Notes under the pieces: generated by a model
Seen by the model: only the letters and a program-made list of their open reading frames with translations
Database searches by the model: none
What the model was told of the DNA's origin: nothing
In this document: positions 34,402 through 42,894 of the stretch, piece by piece
Position numbering within the stretch: position 1 is the stretch's first letter
How the letters are laid out: the number at the start of each line of letters is the position of its first letter
Assembly: GCA_900315335.1 (NCBI GenBank)
Contig: OMYR01000020.1
Span: 1 to 64,000, forward strand
From: an uncultured Bacteroidales bacterium
GTDB lineage: Bacteria > Bacteroidota > Bacteroidia > Bacteroidales > P3
Direction: 5' to 3'
Length of the DNA stretch: 64,000 nt
Made by a program: the position numbers and the translations under genes

Positions 34402-35385
34402 ATGGATATAAGTACTAATTTCATGGGCTGTACTGTAAGTAGTCCCATAATCGCAGGAAGTTGTGGTAAAACAGCAGAACTAAGTAACATTAAGTTATTT
34501 GAAGATAGTGGTGTAGGTGCCGTTATATTGAAATCATTGTTTGAAGAACAGATTTCACGAGAAGTTAGCAACAATATGCGTTTGATGCAAAACGCCGGTG
34601 AAATGATGGAAGTATATACATATATCGCCGAACACACTAAACACGATAATGTAGAAAAGTATTTGAATTTAATTCGCCAGGCCAAAGAATCGGTCAAAAT
34701 TCCAATAATTGCAAGTATTAACTGTGTTTCCTCAAACGAATGGTTACAATTTGCTTCAAGCATTCAACAAGCTGGAGCAGACGGATTGGAATTGAATATG
34801 TTTATTCTTCCCACTAACATAAATACCTCTTCTGAGGATATTGAGCAGATATATGAAGATATAATCCAAACAACAAAGCGTGCCGTAAGCATTCCTCTTT
34901 CAATAAAGATTAGTTTTTATTCGGCAGCCTTGTCAAAACTTTGTCAAAGGTTGTCTTGGATGGGTATTTCAAATCTATCGATATTCAATCGTTTTATTGA
35001 ACACGATATAGATATTATGGAAGAGACGACAAAGCCTGTTAATATCCTTTCATCGCCTGATGAATTGTATCACACTATACGTTGGACGGCTATTTTATCA
35101 AAACTTATCCGTTGCCCATTGACAGCAGGCGGAGGAGTACATAAGCCGGAAGATGTAATAAAACTAATTCTTTCGGGAGCCAATACTGTTCAAGTTGCAT
35201 CTGTTTTATATGATAAAGGTGCTGATTTCATTCAACAAGCAAATGCTTTCTTGAAACAATGGATGGAAGAGAAAGGTTACAATAAACTTAAAGATTTTCG
35301 TGGTCGTTTGGCGATAGATAAAAACGATAAAGCATCGACATTCTATCGTGTTCAGTATATGAAATATATTGCAGGTATTGAATAA
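34402..35385 (+). CDS. Dihydroorotate dehydrogenase-like flavoprotein
   Basis: 327 residues with a TIM-barrel of the dihydroorotate dehydrogenase superfamily: SPIIAGSCGKTAE at the N-terminus, VGAVILKSLFEEQI, IIASINCVSSNEW, ADGLELNMF, and the phosphate-binding end TAGGGVHKPEDVIKLILSGANTVQ. It resembles the dihydroorotate-dehydrogenase-like paralogue present in many Bacteroidota rather than PyrD itself; the active-site region carries NMFILPTN instead of the usual NxSCPN. The substrate is therefore uncertain. It has its own promoter. Confidence 0.82.
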   Translation: MDISTNFMGCTVSSPIIAGSCGKTAELSNIKLFEDSGVGAVILKSLFEEQISREVSNNMRLMQNAGEMMEVYTYIAEHTKHDNVEKYLNLIRQAKESVKIPIIASINCVSSNEWLQFASSIQQAGADGLELNMFILPTNINTSSEDIEQIYEDIIQTTKRAVSIPLSIKISFYSAALSKLCQRLSWMGISNLSIFNRFIEHDIDIMEETTKPVNILSSPDELYHTIRWTAILSKLIRCPLTAGGGVHKPEDVIKLILSGANTVQVASVLYDKGADFIQQANAFLKQWMEEKGYNKLKDFRGRLAIDKNDKASTFYRVQYMKYIAGIE

Positions 35386-35536
35386 TGATTGCAAAGAAGA
35401 TTTAAGAAAAACGGCATCTTGATTTCTCATAGTCTTTTGTGGATTTATTTGGTAAGTATTTCGTAGAAATATAGGGAGTAGTCGTTTTTTGAATGGATTT
35501 ATTGAGATTGGAAAAAAATGAAGTGTTTTTGAATTA

Positions 35537-35599
35537 TTGATTAGTGATATTGGATTTTTAGTGTTTAACACTAATCGAATAATTATTAACACTGTTTGA
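35537..35599. repeat. 21-bp degenerate tandem repeat, array R7 (3 units)
   Basis: Units start at 35537, 35558 and 35579; the middle one is the clearest (TTAGTGTTTAACACTAATCG). It lies between the DHOD-like gene and the four-helix-bundle gene; the rest of that 280-base gap shows nothing. Confidence 0.7.
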
Positions 35600-35668
35600 G
35601 CGACAGTTGAGATGCATATTATATGACAGTTATAAAATAAAATATGAACTAATAACAGATTAAAACAA

Positions 35669-36148
35669 ATGGAAGAGCAGAGAACTACCAGTTTTTTCAG
35701 ATTTGAAGATTTAAGAATCTATGACAAATCATTGGAATATTACAATTGGCTTACAACTCAGGTAAAACAAGCAGACGACTTTGCTAAAAAAGCATTGTTT
35801 ATGCCATTGTTGGATTCGGCAGCAAAGATTTCAATCAATATCGCCGAAGGAACGTCGTATCATAAGATACAATTTATCAACTTTTTGAAGAATGCTAAAA
35901 GCAACGTTAGAGAATGCGTTGTATTCACCACAATGGCGCAACAAAATGGCTTTTTTGACGCTTCACAAGCAGAAACATCAAGAACAATTTTGATTGAAAT
36001 GACCAAGATGTTGGGTGCTATGATTGTTTCTTTGCAAAAAAGATATGCAAGAAAACAAAATGACGAGATTGGCGGTATAACAACCGAACAGGAAGAGGTT
36101 GCTTCACAACCAAACAATGTTGATTTCGATATGGATTTTAATTATTAA
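35669..36148 (+). CDS. Four-helix-bundle protein
   Basis: 159 residues. The sequence FRFEDLRIYDKSLEYYNWL, then AAKISINIAEGTSYH and KNAKSNVRECVVFTTMA, matches the four-helix-bundle family (related to the 23S rRNA intervening-sequence protein and to Avd). Members are about 115-130 residues; here there is an acidic C-terminal tail of about 30 residues. Function is unknown in most genomes. No reverse transcriptase or variable repeat is nearby, so a diversity-generating retroelement is not supported. holB follows after 78 bp. Confidence 0.8.
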   Translation: MEEQRTTSFFRFEDLRIYDKSLEYYNWLTTQVKQADDFAKKALFMPLLDSAAKISINIAEGTSYHKIQFINFLKNAKSNVRECVVFTTMAQQNGFFDASQAETSRTILIEMTKMLGAMIVSLQKRYARKQNDEIGGITTEQEEVASQPNNVDFDMDFNY

Positions 36149-36226
36149 AATCGTGTATTGAGATGAAGTTTTTGACCTTTACCTGCGATTTGAGCATTGT
36201 AGAACAATAAATTTTTAGGATTTGAT

Positions 36227-37369
36227 ATGTTATTTTCACAGGTAAAGGGACAAGAACAATTAAAACAAAAAATAAAATCTCTAATCGACGGGAACAGATT
36301 TCCTCACGCAATATTATTTGACGGTAAGGACGGCTATGGAACATTGGCTGTGGCGTTGGCTACAGCTCAATATTTGTCTTGTACCGATAGGCAAGAAGGT
36401 ATTGATGCTTGCAATAAATGTATGTCTTGCAAAAAATACAGCAAGTTAATCCACCCCGATTTGCATCTGATATTTCCCACAACGACAACAAAACGCATAG
36501 ACAAAAATAATGAATCGTCGTTGTTTATTGCAGAATTTAGAGATTTTGTTCAAAAATACAATGGCTACCCATCATTAGAAGATTGGTACATTGAAATAGG
36601 TAGCGAAAACAAACAAGGTGTGATAAATGTAAGAGATGCCGACAAGATAATTTCTACACTGACCTTGAAATCGTATGAATCTCCTTACAAAATAATGGTT
36701 ATTTGGAATGCCGACAAAATGAATACTGAGGCAGCCAATAAATTATTGAAAATAATAGAAGAACCTTACGAAAAAACATTCTTTATCCTAACCACTCAGC
36801 ATAAGGATATGATTTTGCCGACAATACTTTCCCGTGTTCAGACTATTATTGTCCCGCCTTTGGATAATGAAACCATGTACGCAGCCATTAAAGAATACGA
36901 TTCAAATTTAAGTGAGCAGGAAATAAATATTAAAATAGCGTTGTGCGAAGGCGATTACAATCGCATAAGACAAATAGACAGCGATGTGGAAGCTGAAAAG
37001 GTTGCCAACTTTGTTGAGATTAATCGTTTGGCAATGATGTACAAAAAAAGTGCGAAAGATATATCCGATTTCGTTGATGTATTCAGCAAAACCACACGTA
37101 ACCAACAGAAAGATTTTTTGGATTATTTTCTTGTTACGATTGAAAAGATTTGGCGGTATAATAATGGGGTGCAATTGCCTTGTCATCCTTTGGAACAGAT
37201 GGGGGATAAGTTCAAAACCAATTATCCTAAATTTATAACGAAAAATAATATTGAGCCAATCGTTAAAGTTATTGAGCAAGCACAGAATAATATCGACCAT
37301 AATGCCAATGCTAAAATCAATTTCTTTGATATGATTCTTAAACTTGGCTATCAATTGGAAAAACGCTAA
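36227..37369 (+). CDS. holB: DNA polymerase III subunit delta'
   Basis: 380 residues, a clamp-loader AAA+ subunit. It starts MLFSQVKGQEQLKQK, has a degenerate P-loop (FDGKDGYGTLAVALA, without GKT, as usual for delta'), a zinc module with four Cys between about residues 51 and 66 (CTDRQ..CNKCMSCKK), HPDLHLIFP, and the AAA+ segments NADKMNTEAANKLLKIIEEP and TILSRVQ. It helps load the sliding clamp. Its closeness to the ricT-gldH group is common in this phylum, although here the two groups are on opposite strands. Confidence 0.92.
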   Translation: MLFSQVKGQEQLKQKIKSLIDGNRFPHAILFDGKDGYGTLAVALATAQYLSCTDRQEGIDACNKCMSCKKYSKLIHPDLHLIFPTTTTKRIDKNNESSLFIAEFRDFVQKYNGYPSLEDWYIEIGSENKQGVINVRDADKIISTLTLKSYESPYKIMVIWNADKMNTEAANKLLKIIEEPYEKTFFILTTQHKDMILPTILSRVQTIIVPPLDNETMYAAIKEYDSNLSEQEINIKIALCEGDYNRIRQIDSDVEAEKVANFVEINRLAMMYKKSAKDISDFVDVFSKTTRNQQKDFLDYFLVTIEKIWRYNNGVQLPCHPLEQMGDKFKTNYPKFITKNNIEPIVKVIEQAQNNIDHNANAKINFFDMILKLGYQLEKR

Positions 37370-37797
37370 GTTACCGATATTCGGATTTATTGAAAGTTAT
37401 TGATTTTATCAAATCGGTAATATGTTAAATTTTACTTGACAAACAAAAACCTGACATTTCAGGACAAACTTGATATCGTGTCAGGATTATTATTCTAATT
37501 ATTTTAATGATAAGTATAATTAATTGTTATGTAGGTTGTTAATAGTTGTTAAATTTCTTGACTGACTGACATACTATATGAATGTCAGTCAGTCAAGAAA
37601 TCTAACATAACAGAAGAGGAGTACTATATATTGAATGTATATATAGTACCTCCTCTTCTTTCGGTGATATGTTAATTTTGATGTATTTTTTAGTGTAAAA
37701 TCAATTTCTGATGAATAAAAAATAATCACTGATATTGTTAAATTAGTTTCACTGATTAGTGAAATAGTGTTAAACACTAATTTAGTGGTGTGAGATA
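37370..37797. other. Convergent intergenic region with hairpins and repeat array
   Basis: 428 bases between the convergent ends of holB and the porin gene. It holds a weak hairpin (CCTGACA 37450-37456 with TGTCAGG 37479-37485), two strong hairpins (37553-37659) and array R8. No gene is visible. Confidence 0.7.
37553..37659. repeat. Two adjacent long perfect or near-perfect hairpins
   Basis: Hairpin 1: arms 37553-37572 and 37582-37601, 20 bp, perfect, 9-base loop, built from TGAC-rich sequence. Hairpin 2: arms 37612-37631 and 37639-37659, 20 bp with one bulged C, 7-base loop. The spacing between them is 10 bases. Neither has a good T-run on either strand. Termination of the two convergent transcripts is possible, but a small mobile or structured RNA element is also possible. 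Confidence 0.8.
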
Positions 37798-37805
37798 CTA
37801 ATCTA
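37690..37805. repeat. 21-bp degenerate tandem repeat, array R8 (about 5 units)
   Basis: A first unit at 37690-37710 is followed, after an 11-base phase shift, by four exact 21-base units at 37722, 37743, 37764 and 37785. The last unit covers the stop codon and final residues of the porin gene on the minus strand. Confidence 0.78.
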
Positions 37806-39690
37806 ACAGTTTCCAAATAACGCCATATCTAAACGTAAATCCTTGCGACGGATATAGTGGAGAATTGAAGTAATTGTGATTAAACAAACCCGAATATGGG
37901 TGCTGCACCATTGCAAATACACAAAAACGATCTATATTTATGTTCAAATACACGTCCGTGAATAGGTAGTTGCCTATCTTGTCGGAATTTTGATAGCAAT
38001 AAATACCAAGCAATGGGTTGTATATATCCGCTTTGTATGACGTGAAGTAATTGAAATCCAAACCCACATCGGTATTCAGTTTTCCCCTTATCCATGAAAA
38101 CGAATAAGCCACACCTTGTTTTATGGTCAGCAACGGCAAATGTAAAATATCTTCATTATCCGCTTTTTGCAATGTCAAAACTCCTTTGAAGCGAAAAGAC
38201 TTTATCGAAAAATCGTTTTGCAATTGCAATTGATACAAATAACTGTCTCCGCTCACGATATTTGCATCGGAATTTATGGTATAAAAGTTTTTCAATTCAA
38301 AAACATTCGCTTTTATTATGAATTTGTTTGCTAACGCCACACCAAGCGACAAGCACTTGCTATTTGTCTTTTGCACATCGTAGTCCCACGCAAAGTTTTC
38401 GGTCAGGTAGTGCGAGAAAATATAGTCAGGCTGTTTGTTTTGCAATTTTATTTCTGCAAAAACAAATGAATTGTTTTGAGGATTTGTGTGATTGCCACCG
38501 CTTTTGCCTATGAAGAAAAAGTATTTGGGGACAATGGCAAATTGATAATCGTTTTTGTATTCGTTATCGCTGACAATGGTTGATAGATTGGCATCGATAC
38601 GAAAGTTTTTATAGTGTAGCCCAAATTTTATTTCGGGAGAAATAAGATGAAAAGTCTCACTGTAAAGCGAATCATTGAAGTTAAGCAAATCGTAATTGAT
38701 ACCAATTGCCAATGGAATGAAAAAATCGCCTTTATTTGTGTAAATATTGTTCGTCCAAAACAAACTGTTTCGCCATATATTAGTGCCGAGAGAATCTTTA
38801 ATGGTTTTGTTTCTGTCGTCATACAAATGGGCATAGCGAGAATAAGAAATGCTATGCACCAATGCACCGAGATTAAAGATTTTGGGCGAGTTGTTGTCGC
38901 TTTTGTCTATACGAAAAGTTTGAGTAAAGGCGTAATCCGATGTTTTCCACTTACTCCACCCCGAAGAATTATTGACAAGATAAGTTCCGTCCTTGCTATA
39001 TTCTTGGTTGATGAAAATACTATCGTTTAATATGCCGCCGTTTTCTTGGATATAAGCACGGTTATGGGCAAAAGCCAAATTGTTTCGGTAGCGTCCCGAA
39101 GGAGTGATATAGTTTAACGAAAAATTAAAAAATTGATTCATAACCTGAGAATTTGCAAAGGTTTCGTCGGCATAATTGACAAAATAATTAAGCTGTAAAT
39201 TCAATCCTTTGTACAAATTCTTGGCAAATTCAACGTTAAAAAACTGATTGCCGTTGATACTGTTGGAATAAGCGAGAGAAGTATAGGCTTTGCGATTTTG
39301 AAAATACTTAACGTTATCAATAGTGAAATTATAAGGTTCAAAACCATTGCTATTGCGTTTGTACGAAAACATATCGTCCAAATGAAAAATCATATCCTTG
39401 GTTGCAGAACCTTCATTGTTTAGTTGTAAATAATAATGGTCGTTTGGAATATTGGCTTTATTGTAGTAGTGAGTAGAGAAAACATCAAGATGAGTATCAA
39501 AAGTGCGTTCGATTAAGTAATCCGTTTTAGAGTTATAGTAATAGATTATATTATCGAGTGATGTGTCGGCTTTGGTATTGGTGGAAGGAAAAGAGAAATC
39601 ACTTTTGAAATCGGCGTTTTGGGCAGATATTTTTCCCAAAGCACCGATAAAAAAAAGGAAAACGAAAATCTTAAAAAAAGTATCTTTCAT
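37798..39690 (-). CDS. Putative outer-membrane porin (PF14121-like)
   Basis: 630 residues from ATG at 39690 (an upstream TTG at 39711 would lengthen the signal peptide and is not preferred). The signal peptide has the core IFVFLFFIGALG and ends at SAQ. The body is rich in aromatic and Asn/Ser residues with alternating strands, and FFNVEFAKNLYKGLNLQLNY and FTFRYGVIWKLLD at the very end are typical of a Bacteroidota putative porin, which forms an outer-membrane beta-barrel. It lies 73 bp downstream of trxB on the same strand. Its 3' end overlaps repeat array R8. Confidence 0.85.
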   Translation of the reverse strand: MKDTFFKIFVFLFFIGALGKISAQNADFKSDFSFPSTNTKADTSLDNIIYYYNSKTDYLIERTFDTHLDVFSTHYYNKANIPNDHYYLQLNNEGSATKDMIFHLDDMFSYKRNSNGFEPYNFTIDNVKYFQNRKAYTSLAYSNSINGNQFFNVEFAKNLYKGLNLQLNYFVNYADETFANSQVMNQFFNFSLNYITPSGRYRNNLAFAHNRAYIQENGGILNDSIFINQEYSKDGTYLVNNSSGWSKWKTSDYAFTQTFRIDKSDNNSPKIFNLGALVHSISYSRYAHLYDDRNKTIKDSLGTNIWRNSLFWTNNIYTNKGDFFIPLAIGINYDLLNFNDSLYSETFHLISPEIKFGLHYKNFRIDANLSTIVSDNEYKNDYQFAIVPKYFFFIGKSGGNHTNPQNNSFVFAEIKLQNKQPDYIFSHYLTENFAWDYDVQKTNSKCLSLGVALANKFIIKANVFELKNFYTINSDANIVSGDSYLYQLQLQNDFSIKSFRFKGVLTLQKADNEDILHLPLLTIKQGVAYSFSWIRGKLNTDVGLDFNYFTSYKADIYNPLLGIYCYQNSDKIGNYLFTDVYLNINIDRFCVFAMVQHPYSGLFNHNYFNSPLYPSQGFTFRYGVIWKLLD

Positions 39691-39763
39691 TGTCGCATTA
39701 AAGTATCGCAAGCAGATTGTAGCAACAGATATCGCTACAATTACTATTGAAAAAATATTATTT

Positions 39764-40702
39764 TTACTTCAATGGATTTTCCAAAAGCCACCTTTCGCAA
39801 TCTATTGCAGCCGCAGCACCTGTTCCGGCAGCGACAATAGCCTGACGATAGCGTTTGTCTTGAACATCTCCGCAGGCAAAAACGCCTTCGACAGAAGTGT
39901 AAGAACAATGAGGTTTGGTGATAATATAGCCTTCATCGTCTAACTCCAATTGACCTTTGAACAATTCTGTTTTTGGTTCGTTGCCCACTGCAACAAATAA
40001 GCCCATAACATCAATATCTGTGGTTGTTGTATTGTCCTTTGTAGATATTAATCTTACGCCTGTTACTCCGCTGTCATCGCCAAGTACTTCCAATGGTTTT
40101 TGCTGCCAAAGTATTTCGATGTTTTCTTTTTCCTTAACCATTTTTTGAACAATGGCAGTAGCGCGCAATACATCGCGACGAACAATCATATACACCTTAT
40201 TACATATACCTGCCAAATACAAAGCCTCAGCACAAGCGGTATCGCCACCACCTACAACGGCAACATCTTTTTTGCGATAGAAAAATCCGTCGCAAGTTGC
40301 ACATGTGCTGACACCTTGACCTCTGAATTTAGTTTCTGATTCCAGACCCAACCAACGTGCCGTTGCTCCTGTGGATATTATGATGCTTTGAGCCATATAT
40401 TCATTGCCGTCTTCGTCTTGTAAATAAAAAGGACGTTTTGATAAATCCACTTTGCTGATAACCTTGCTGCGAATGTCGGCATTAAATCTCTCGGCTTGTT
40501 TTCTAATATCCTGCATTAGCCCAAAGCCACTTATTCCTTCGGGATAACCGGGGAAATTATCTATTTGTTCAGTCATCGTTATTTGACCACCCGGTGCGGC
40601 TCCTTCAAATACAACCGGATTAAGGGCAGCACGAGAAGCATATATGGCAGCCGTATAGCCGGCAGGACCTGAACCGATTATTGCACATTTTATATTTTCC
40701 AT
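39764..40702 (-). CDS. trxB: Thioredoxin-disulfide reductase
   Basis: 312 residues, full length. The FAD-binding GSGPAGYTAAIYASRA is at the N-terminus, the redox pair is Cys134 and Cys137 in STCATCDGFFYR, the NADPH site is VVGGGDTACAEALYLA, and the C-terminal FAD motif is GVFACGDVQDKRYRQ. It reduces thioredoxin with NADPH in the cytoplasm. A probable -7 element (TAGTTTTG on the minus strand) lies at 40769-40776. Confidence 0.96.
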   Translation of the reverse strand: MENIKCAIIGSGPAGYTAAIYASRAALNPVVFEGAAPGGQITMTEQIDNFPGYPEGISGFGLMQDIRKQAERFNADIRSKVISKVDLSKRPFYLQDEDGNEYMAQSIIISTGATARWLGLESETKFRGQGVSTCATCDGFFYRKKDVAVVGGGDTACAEALYLAGICNKVYMIVRRDVLRATAIVQKMVKEKENIEILWQQKPLEVLGDDSGVTGVRLISTKDNTTTTDIDVMGLFVAVGNEPKTELFKGQLELDDEGYIITKPHCSYTSVEGVFACGDVQDKRYRQAIVAAGTGAAAAIDCERWLLENPLK

Positions 40703-40768
40703 GATATTTATGTCTTATTTGTCAAAAAGTAATACTCGAAAAAATAATGTCCCTTGTGTAAGGGGTTG

Positions 40769-40776
40769 CAAAACTA
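40769..40776 (-). promoter_or_regulatory. Probable -7 element of trxB (TAGTTTTG)
   Basis: CAAAACTA on the plus strand, 66 bases upstream of the trxB start. Confidence 0.4.
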
Positions 40777-40818
40777 CAAAAAAAATATCAAAAACATATT
40801 ATTTTCACAAAAAAATCT

Positions 40819-40826
40819 TAATTTTG
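40819..40826 (+). promoter_or_regulatory. Probable -7 element of the TPM-lemA-parC group (TAATTTTG)
   Basis: Matches TAnnTTTG and ends 16 bases before the start at 40843; the -33 region is not recognisable. Confidence 0.5.
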
Positions 40827-40842
40827 CGAGTTAGTTTGAAAT

Positions 40843-42135
40843 ATGAAAAAAATAAAGATTAAGAAAATATTGTTTGCGGTGCTGTTCGGTGTTTTGTTGT
40901 CGGGTAGTTTATTTGTGCAAGCACAGGTATCGGCTGAAAGTATAGAGAATCCAAAATCCAAAGGTTTGACAAACTGGGTTAGCAATCAGGATAAAATACT
41001 TTCTTCAAAGACTGTGGAAGAGTTGAACAATATGATAAACGCATTATATGACTCAACTTCTTGTCAGATAAGTGTAGTGGTTATCAAGGGAGATAAACAG
41101 ACAAACGCAAGAGATTTATCTATGGAACTTTTTGAACGTTGGCAAGTGGGAATGAAAGGAAAGGACAATGGGTTGATACTATTGGTCGTAACCGAAGCAC
41201 ATCAATGTTTTTTTAGGACAGGTTACGGATTGGAAGATATTATAACCGATGCCAAATCCACTCGAATCTTTACAGAAAAAATGAAGCCTTATTTCTTGGA
41301 AAACAATTGGGACGAAGGCGTATTGCAAGGAACAAAAGAGGCGGCAAGTCAAATATACAAGTTTTACTTAAATCCAAAAGGTGCAAGCAGCGAAGATGAT
41401 TCCGATGCCACATCGGCACTTTACGGCTTTATTTTTGTTTATTTTTTATTGGGTTGCGGCGTGTTTATTTTCGCTGTTCGCGATTTGAATAAATGTATCG
41501 CCAACATTGAACACACGTTTAGAACCAAAAGAGTTAATACCTTGAAAAAGTCTTTCAACAGATATATTGCGGTAGAGACCATTTTTTCTATTTTTACCTT
41601 GCCTGTGTATTTGATAATGTATAAAAACAAAGTCAATAGCATAAGAAACGAAAAGGTTTATTGCAGTTGCGGAAATGAGATGATACTTCTGAGCGAGAAA
41701 GAGGAAGATGAGTTTTTGAATAATGTTCAACAATTGGAGGAAGAGTTGAAATCCCGAAACTATGACGTATGGCTTTGTCCTAAATGTGGAGAAACGGAGA
41801 TTTTTTGTTATGAAGAAAATTCGCAGTACGAAATCTGTCCTCGTTGCCACGCAAAAGCATATAAACGCATATCGCAAAAAGTAACTTATTCGGGAACTGT
41901 CAAACGTTATAAGACCACAACGGAAGAATATTTTTGTGAAAACTGTCATCATAGAGGTACTAAGACAACTACCGTTGAAGATAACAACGATTCTGCATTT
42001 ATTGCCGGTGCTGCGGCGGGAAGTGTGTTAGGTTCTATGGGTAGAGGTCATTCGGGTGGCTTTTCAGGAGGTTTCTCGGGTGGAAGTTTTGGTGGCGGCT
42101 TCTCAGGTGGCGGAGGCGGCGGCGGCTCTTGGTAA
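40843..42135 (+). CDS. TPM-domain membrane protein with zinc-ribbon-like cysteine motifs
   Basis: 430 residues. A signal peptide (ends VQAQ) is followed by a TPM domain at about 45-175 (WVSNQDKILSSKTVEELN, KDNGLILLVV, FFRTGYGLEDIITDAKSTRI). One clear membrane segment lies at about 188-208 (GFIFVYFLLGCGVFIFAV) and a possible second one at about 245-265. The cytoplasmic-type tail carries Cys pairs CSCG, CPKCGE, CPRCHA and CENCHH, which look like two or more zinc ribbons, and ends in a Gly/Ser-rich stretch with GGGGGGGSW, typical of TPM proteins. Such proteins are often encoded next to lemA, as here (gap 133 bp, array R9). Function is not established; a role in membrane protein quality control has been proposed for the family. 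Confidence 0.87.
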   Translation: MKKIKIKKILFAVLFGVLLSGSLFVQAQVSAESIENPKSKGLTNWVSNQDKILSSKTVEELNNMINALYDSTSCQISVVVIKGDKQTNARDLSMELFERWQVGMKGKDNGLILLVVTEAHQCFFRTGYGLEDIITDAKSTRIFTEKMKPYFLENNWDEGVLQGTKEAASQIYKFYLNPKGASSEDDSDATSALYGFIFVYFLLGCGVFIFAVRDLNKCIANIEHTFRTKRVNTLKKSFNRYIAVETIFSIFTLPVYLIMYKNKVNSIRNEKVYCSCGNEMILLSEKEEDEFLNNVQQLEEELKSRNYDVWLCPKCGETEIFCYEENSQYEICPRCHAKAYKRISQKVTYSGTVKRYKTTTEEYFCENCHHRGTKTTTVEDNNDSAFIAGAAAGSVLGSMGRGHSGGFSGGFSGGSFGGGFSGGGGGGGSW

Positions 42136-42157
42136 AAGACATAAGTATGTTGAAAAA

Positions 42158-42241
42158 ATAATCATTGAGATTAGAAAAATAATGTGAGTGATTAGAAAAA
42201 TAATCATTGAGATTAATAAAATAGTTATTGAGATTAGAAAA
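42158..42241. repeat. 21-bp degenerate tandem repeat, array R9 (4 units, most regular)
   Basis: Units start at 42158, 42179, 42200 and 42221, sharing ATAATCATTGAGATTAGAAA with few changes; a decayed fifth unit may reach 42262. It separates the TPM gene from lemA inside an apparent operon. In the plus frame it reads as heptads such as EIRKIIT, which makes a false upstream extension of lemA possible. Confidence 0.88.
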
Positions 42242-42268
42242 ATAATAACAAATAAAAAATATATAGAG

Positions 42269-42847
42269 ATGAATTTAAGCAAAAAAACAACGACAATTTT
42301 AGTAATTGTAGCAGTAGTACTTGTACTTGGAGGCTTTTTAATTTCCAAATACAACGGCTTGGTAAGAATGAATGAATCGTGCAATTCCCAGTGGAGTGTT
42401 GTGCAAAGTCAATATCAAAGACGTATGGATTTGATTCCTAATTTGGTTTCAACTGTCAAAGGCTATGCGGCTCACGAACAAGAGACTCTTACCAAAGTTA
42501 TTGAAGCAAGAAACAGTGCTTCAAAAGCCATTGAATCCAAAGATGCCAAACAAATCGAGCAAACACAATCGGCTTTGAACACAGCAATGAGAAATTTTAA
42601 TATTCTTGTTGAGAGATATCCGGATTTGAAAGCCAATCAAAATTTCTTGGAATTGCAATCTCAGTTGGAAGGAACTGAAAATCGTATTGCAGTAGAAAGA
42701 AAAAAATATGCAGAAGCCGTTCAGGTGTATAATCAAAAACGAAATACGTTTCCAACAAATATAGTTGCCGGAATGTTCGGCTTTAATGCAAAAGAATACT
42801 ATAATGCGGATGCAGGTAGCGAAAATGCTCCCAAAGTTAGTTTCTAA
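42269..42847 (+). CDS. lemA: LemA family protein
   Basis: 192 residues from ATG at 42269. A short cytoplasmic start is followed by a membrane segment (TTTILVIVAVVLVLGGFLI) and the conserved LemA body: NGLVRMNESCNSQWSVVQSQ, QRRMDLIPNLVSTVKGYAAHE, LTKVIEARNSA, and AERKKY-like AVERKKYAEAVQVYN. An in-frame ATG at 42188 exists, but the sequence between is repeat array R9, so the later start is chosen. LemA is a helical membrane protein of unclear role that often pairs with TPM-domain proteins. Confidence 0.92.
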   Translation: MNLSKKTTTILVIVAVVLVLGGFLISKYNGLVRMNESCNSQWSVVQSQYQRRMDLIPNLVSTVKGYAAHEQETLTKVIEARNSASKAIESKDAKQIEQTQSALNTAMRNFNILVERYPDLKANQNFLELQSQLEGTENRIAVERKKYAEAVQVYNQKRNTFPTNIVAGMFGFNAKEYYNADAGSENAPKVSF

Positions 42848-42894
42848 AAAAACAAATCTATTAATAAAACACACATAACACCATAACATAATAA

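Noticed and set aside
35669-36148. Diversity-generating retroelement
   Set aside because: Only an Avd-like bundle protein is present; no reverse transcriptase or template/variable repeat pair was seen.
36227-37369. Missing Walker A lysine in holB as a defect
   Set aside because: A degenerate P-loop is normal for the delta' subunit.
37450-37485. Short hairpin CCTGACA/TGTCAGG as the holB terminator
   Set aside because: The 7-bp stem, 22-base loop and lack of a T-run give too little support for a separate feature.
42103-42384. 93-residue minus-strand reading frame
   Set aside because: It combines array R9 in reverse with the antisense of the TPM and lemA coding ends.
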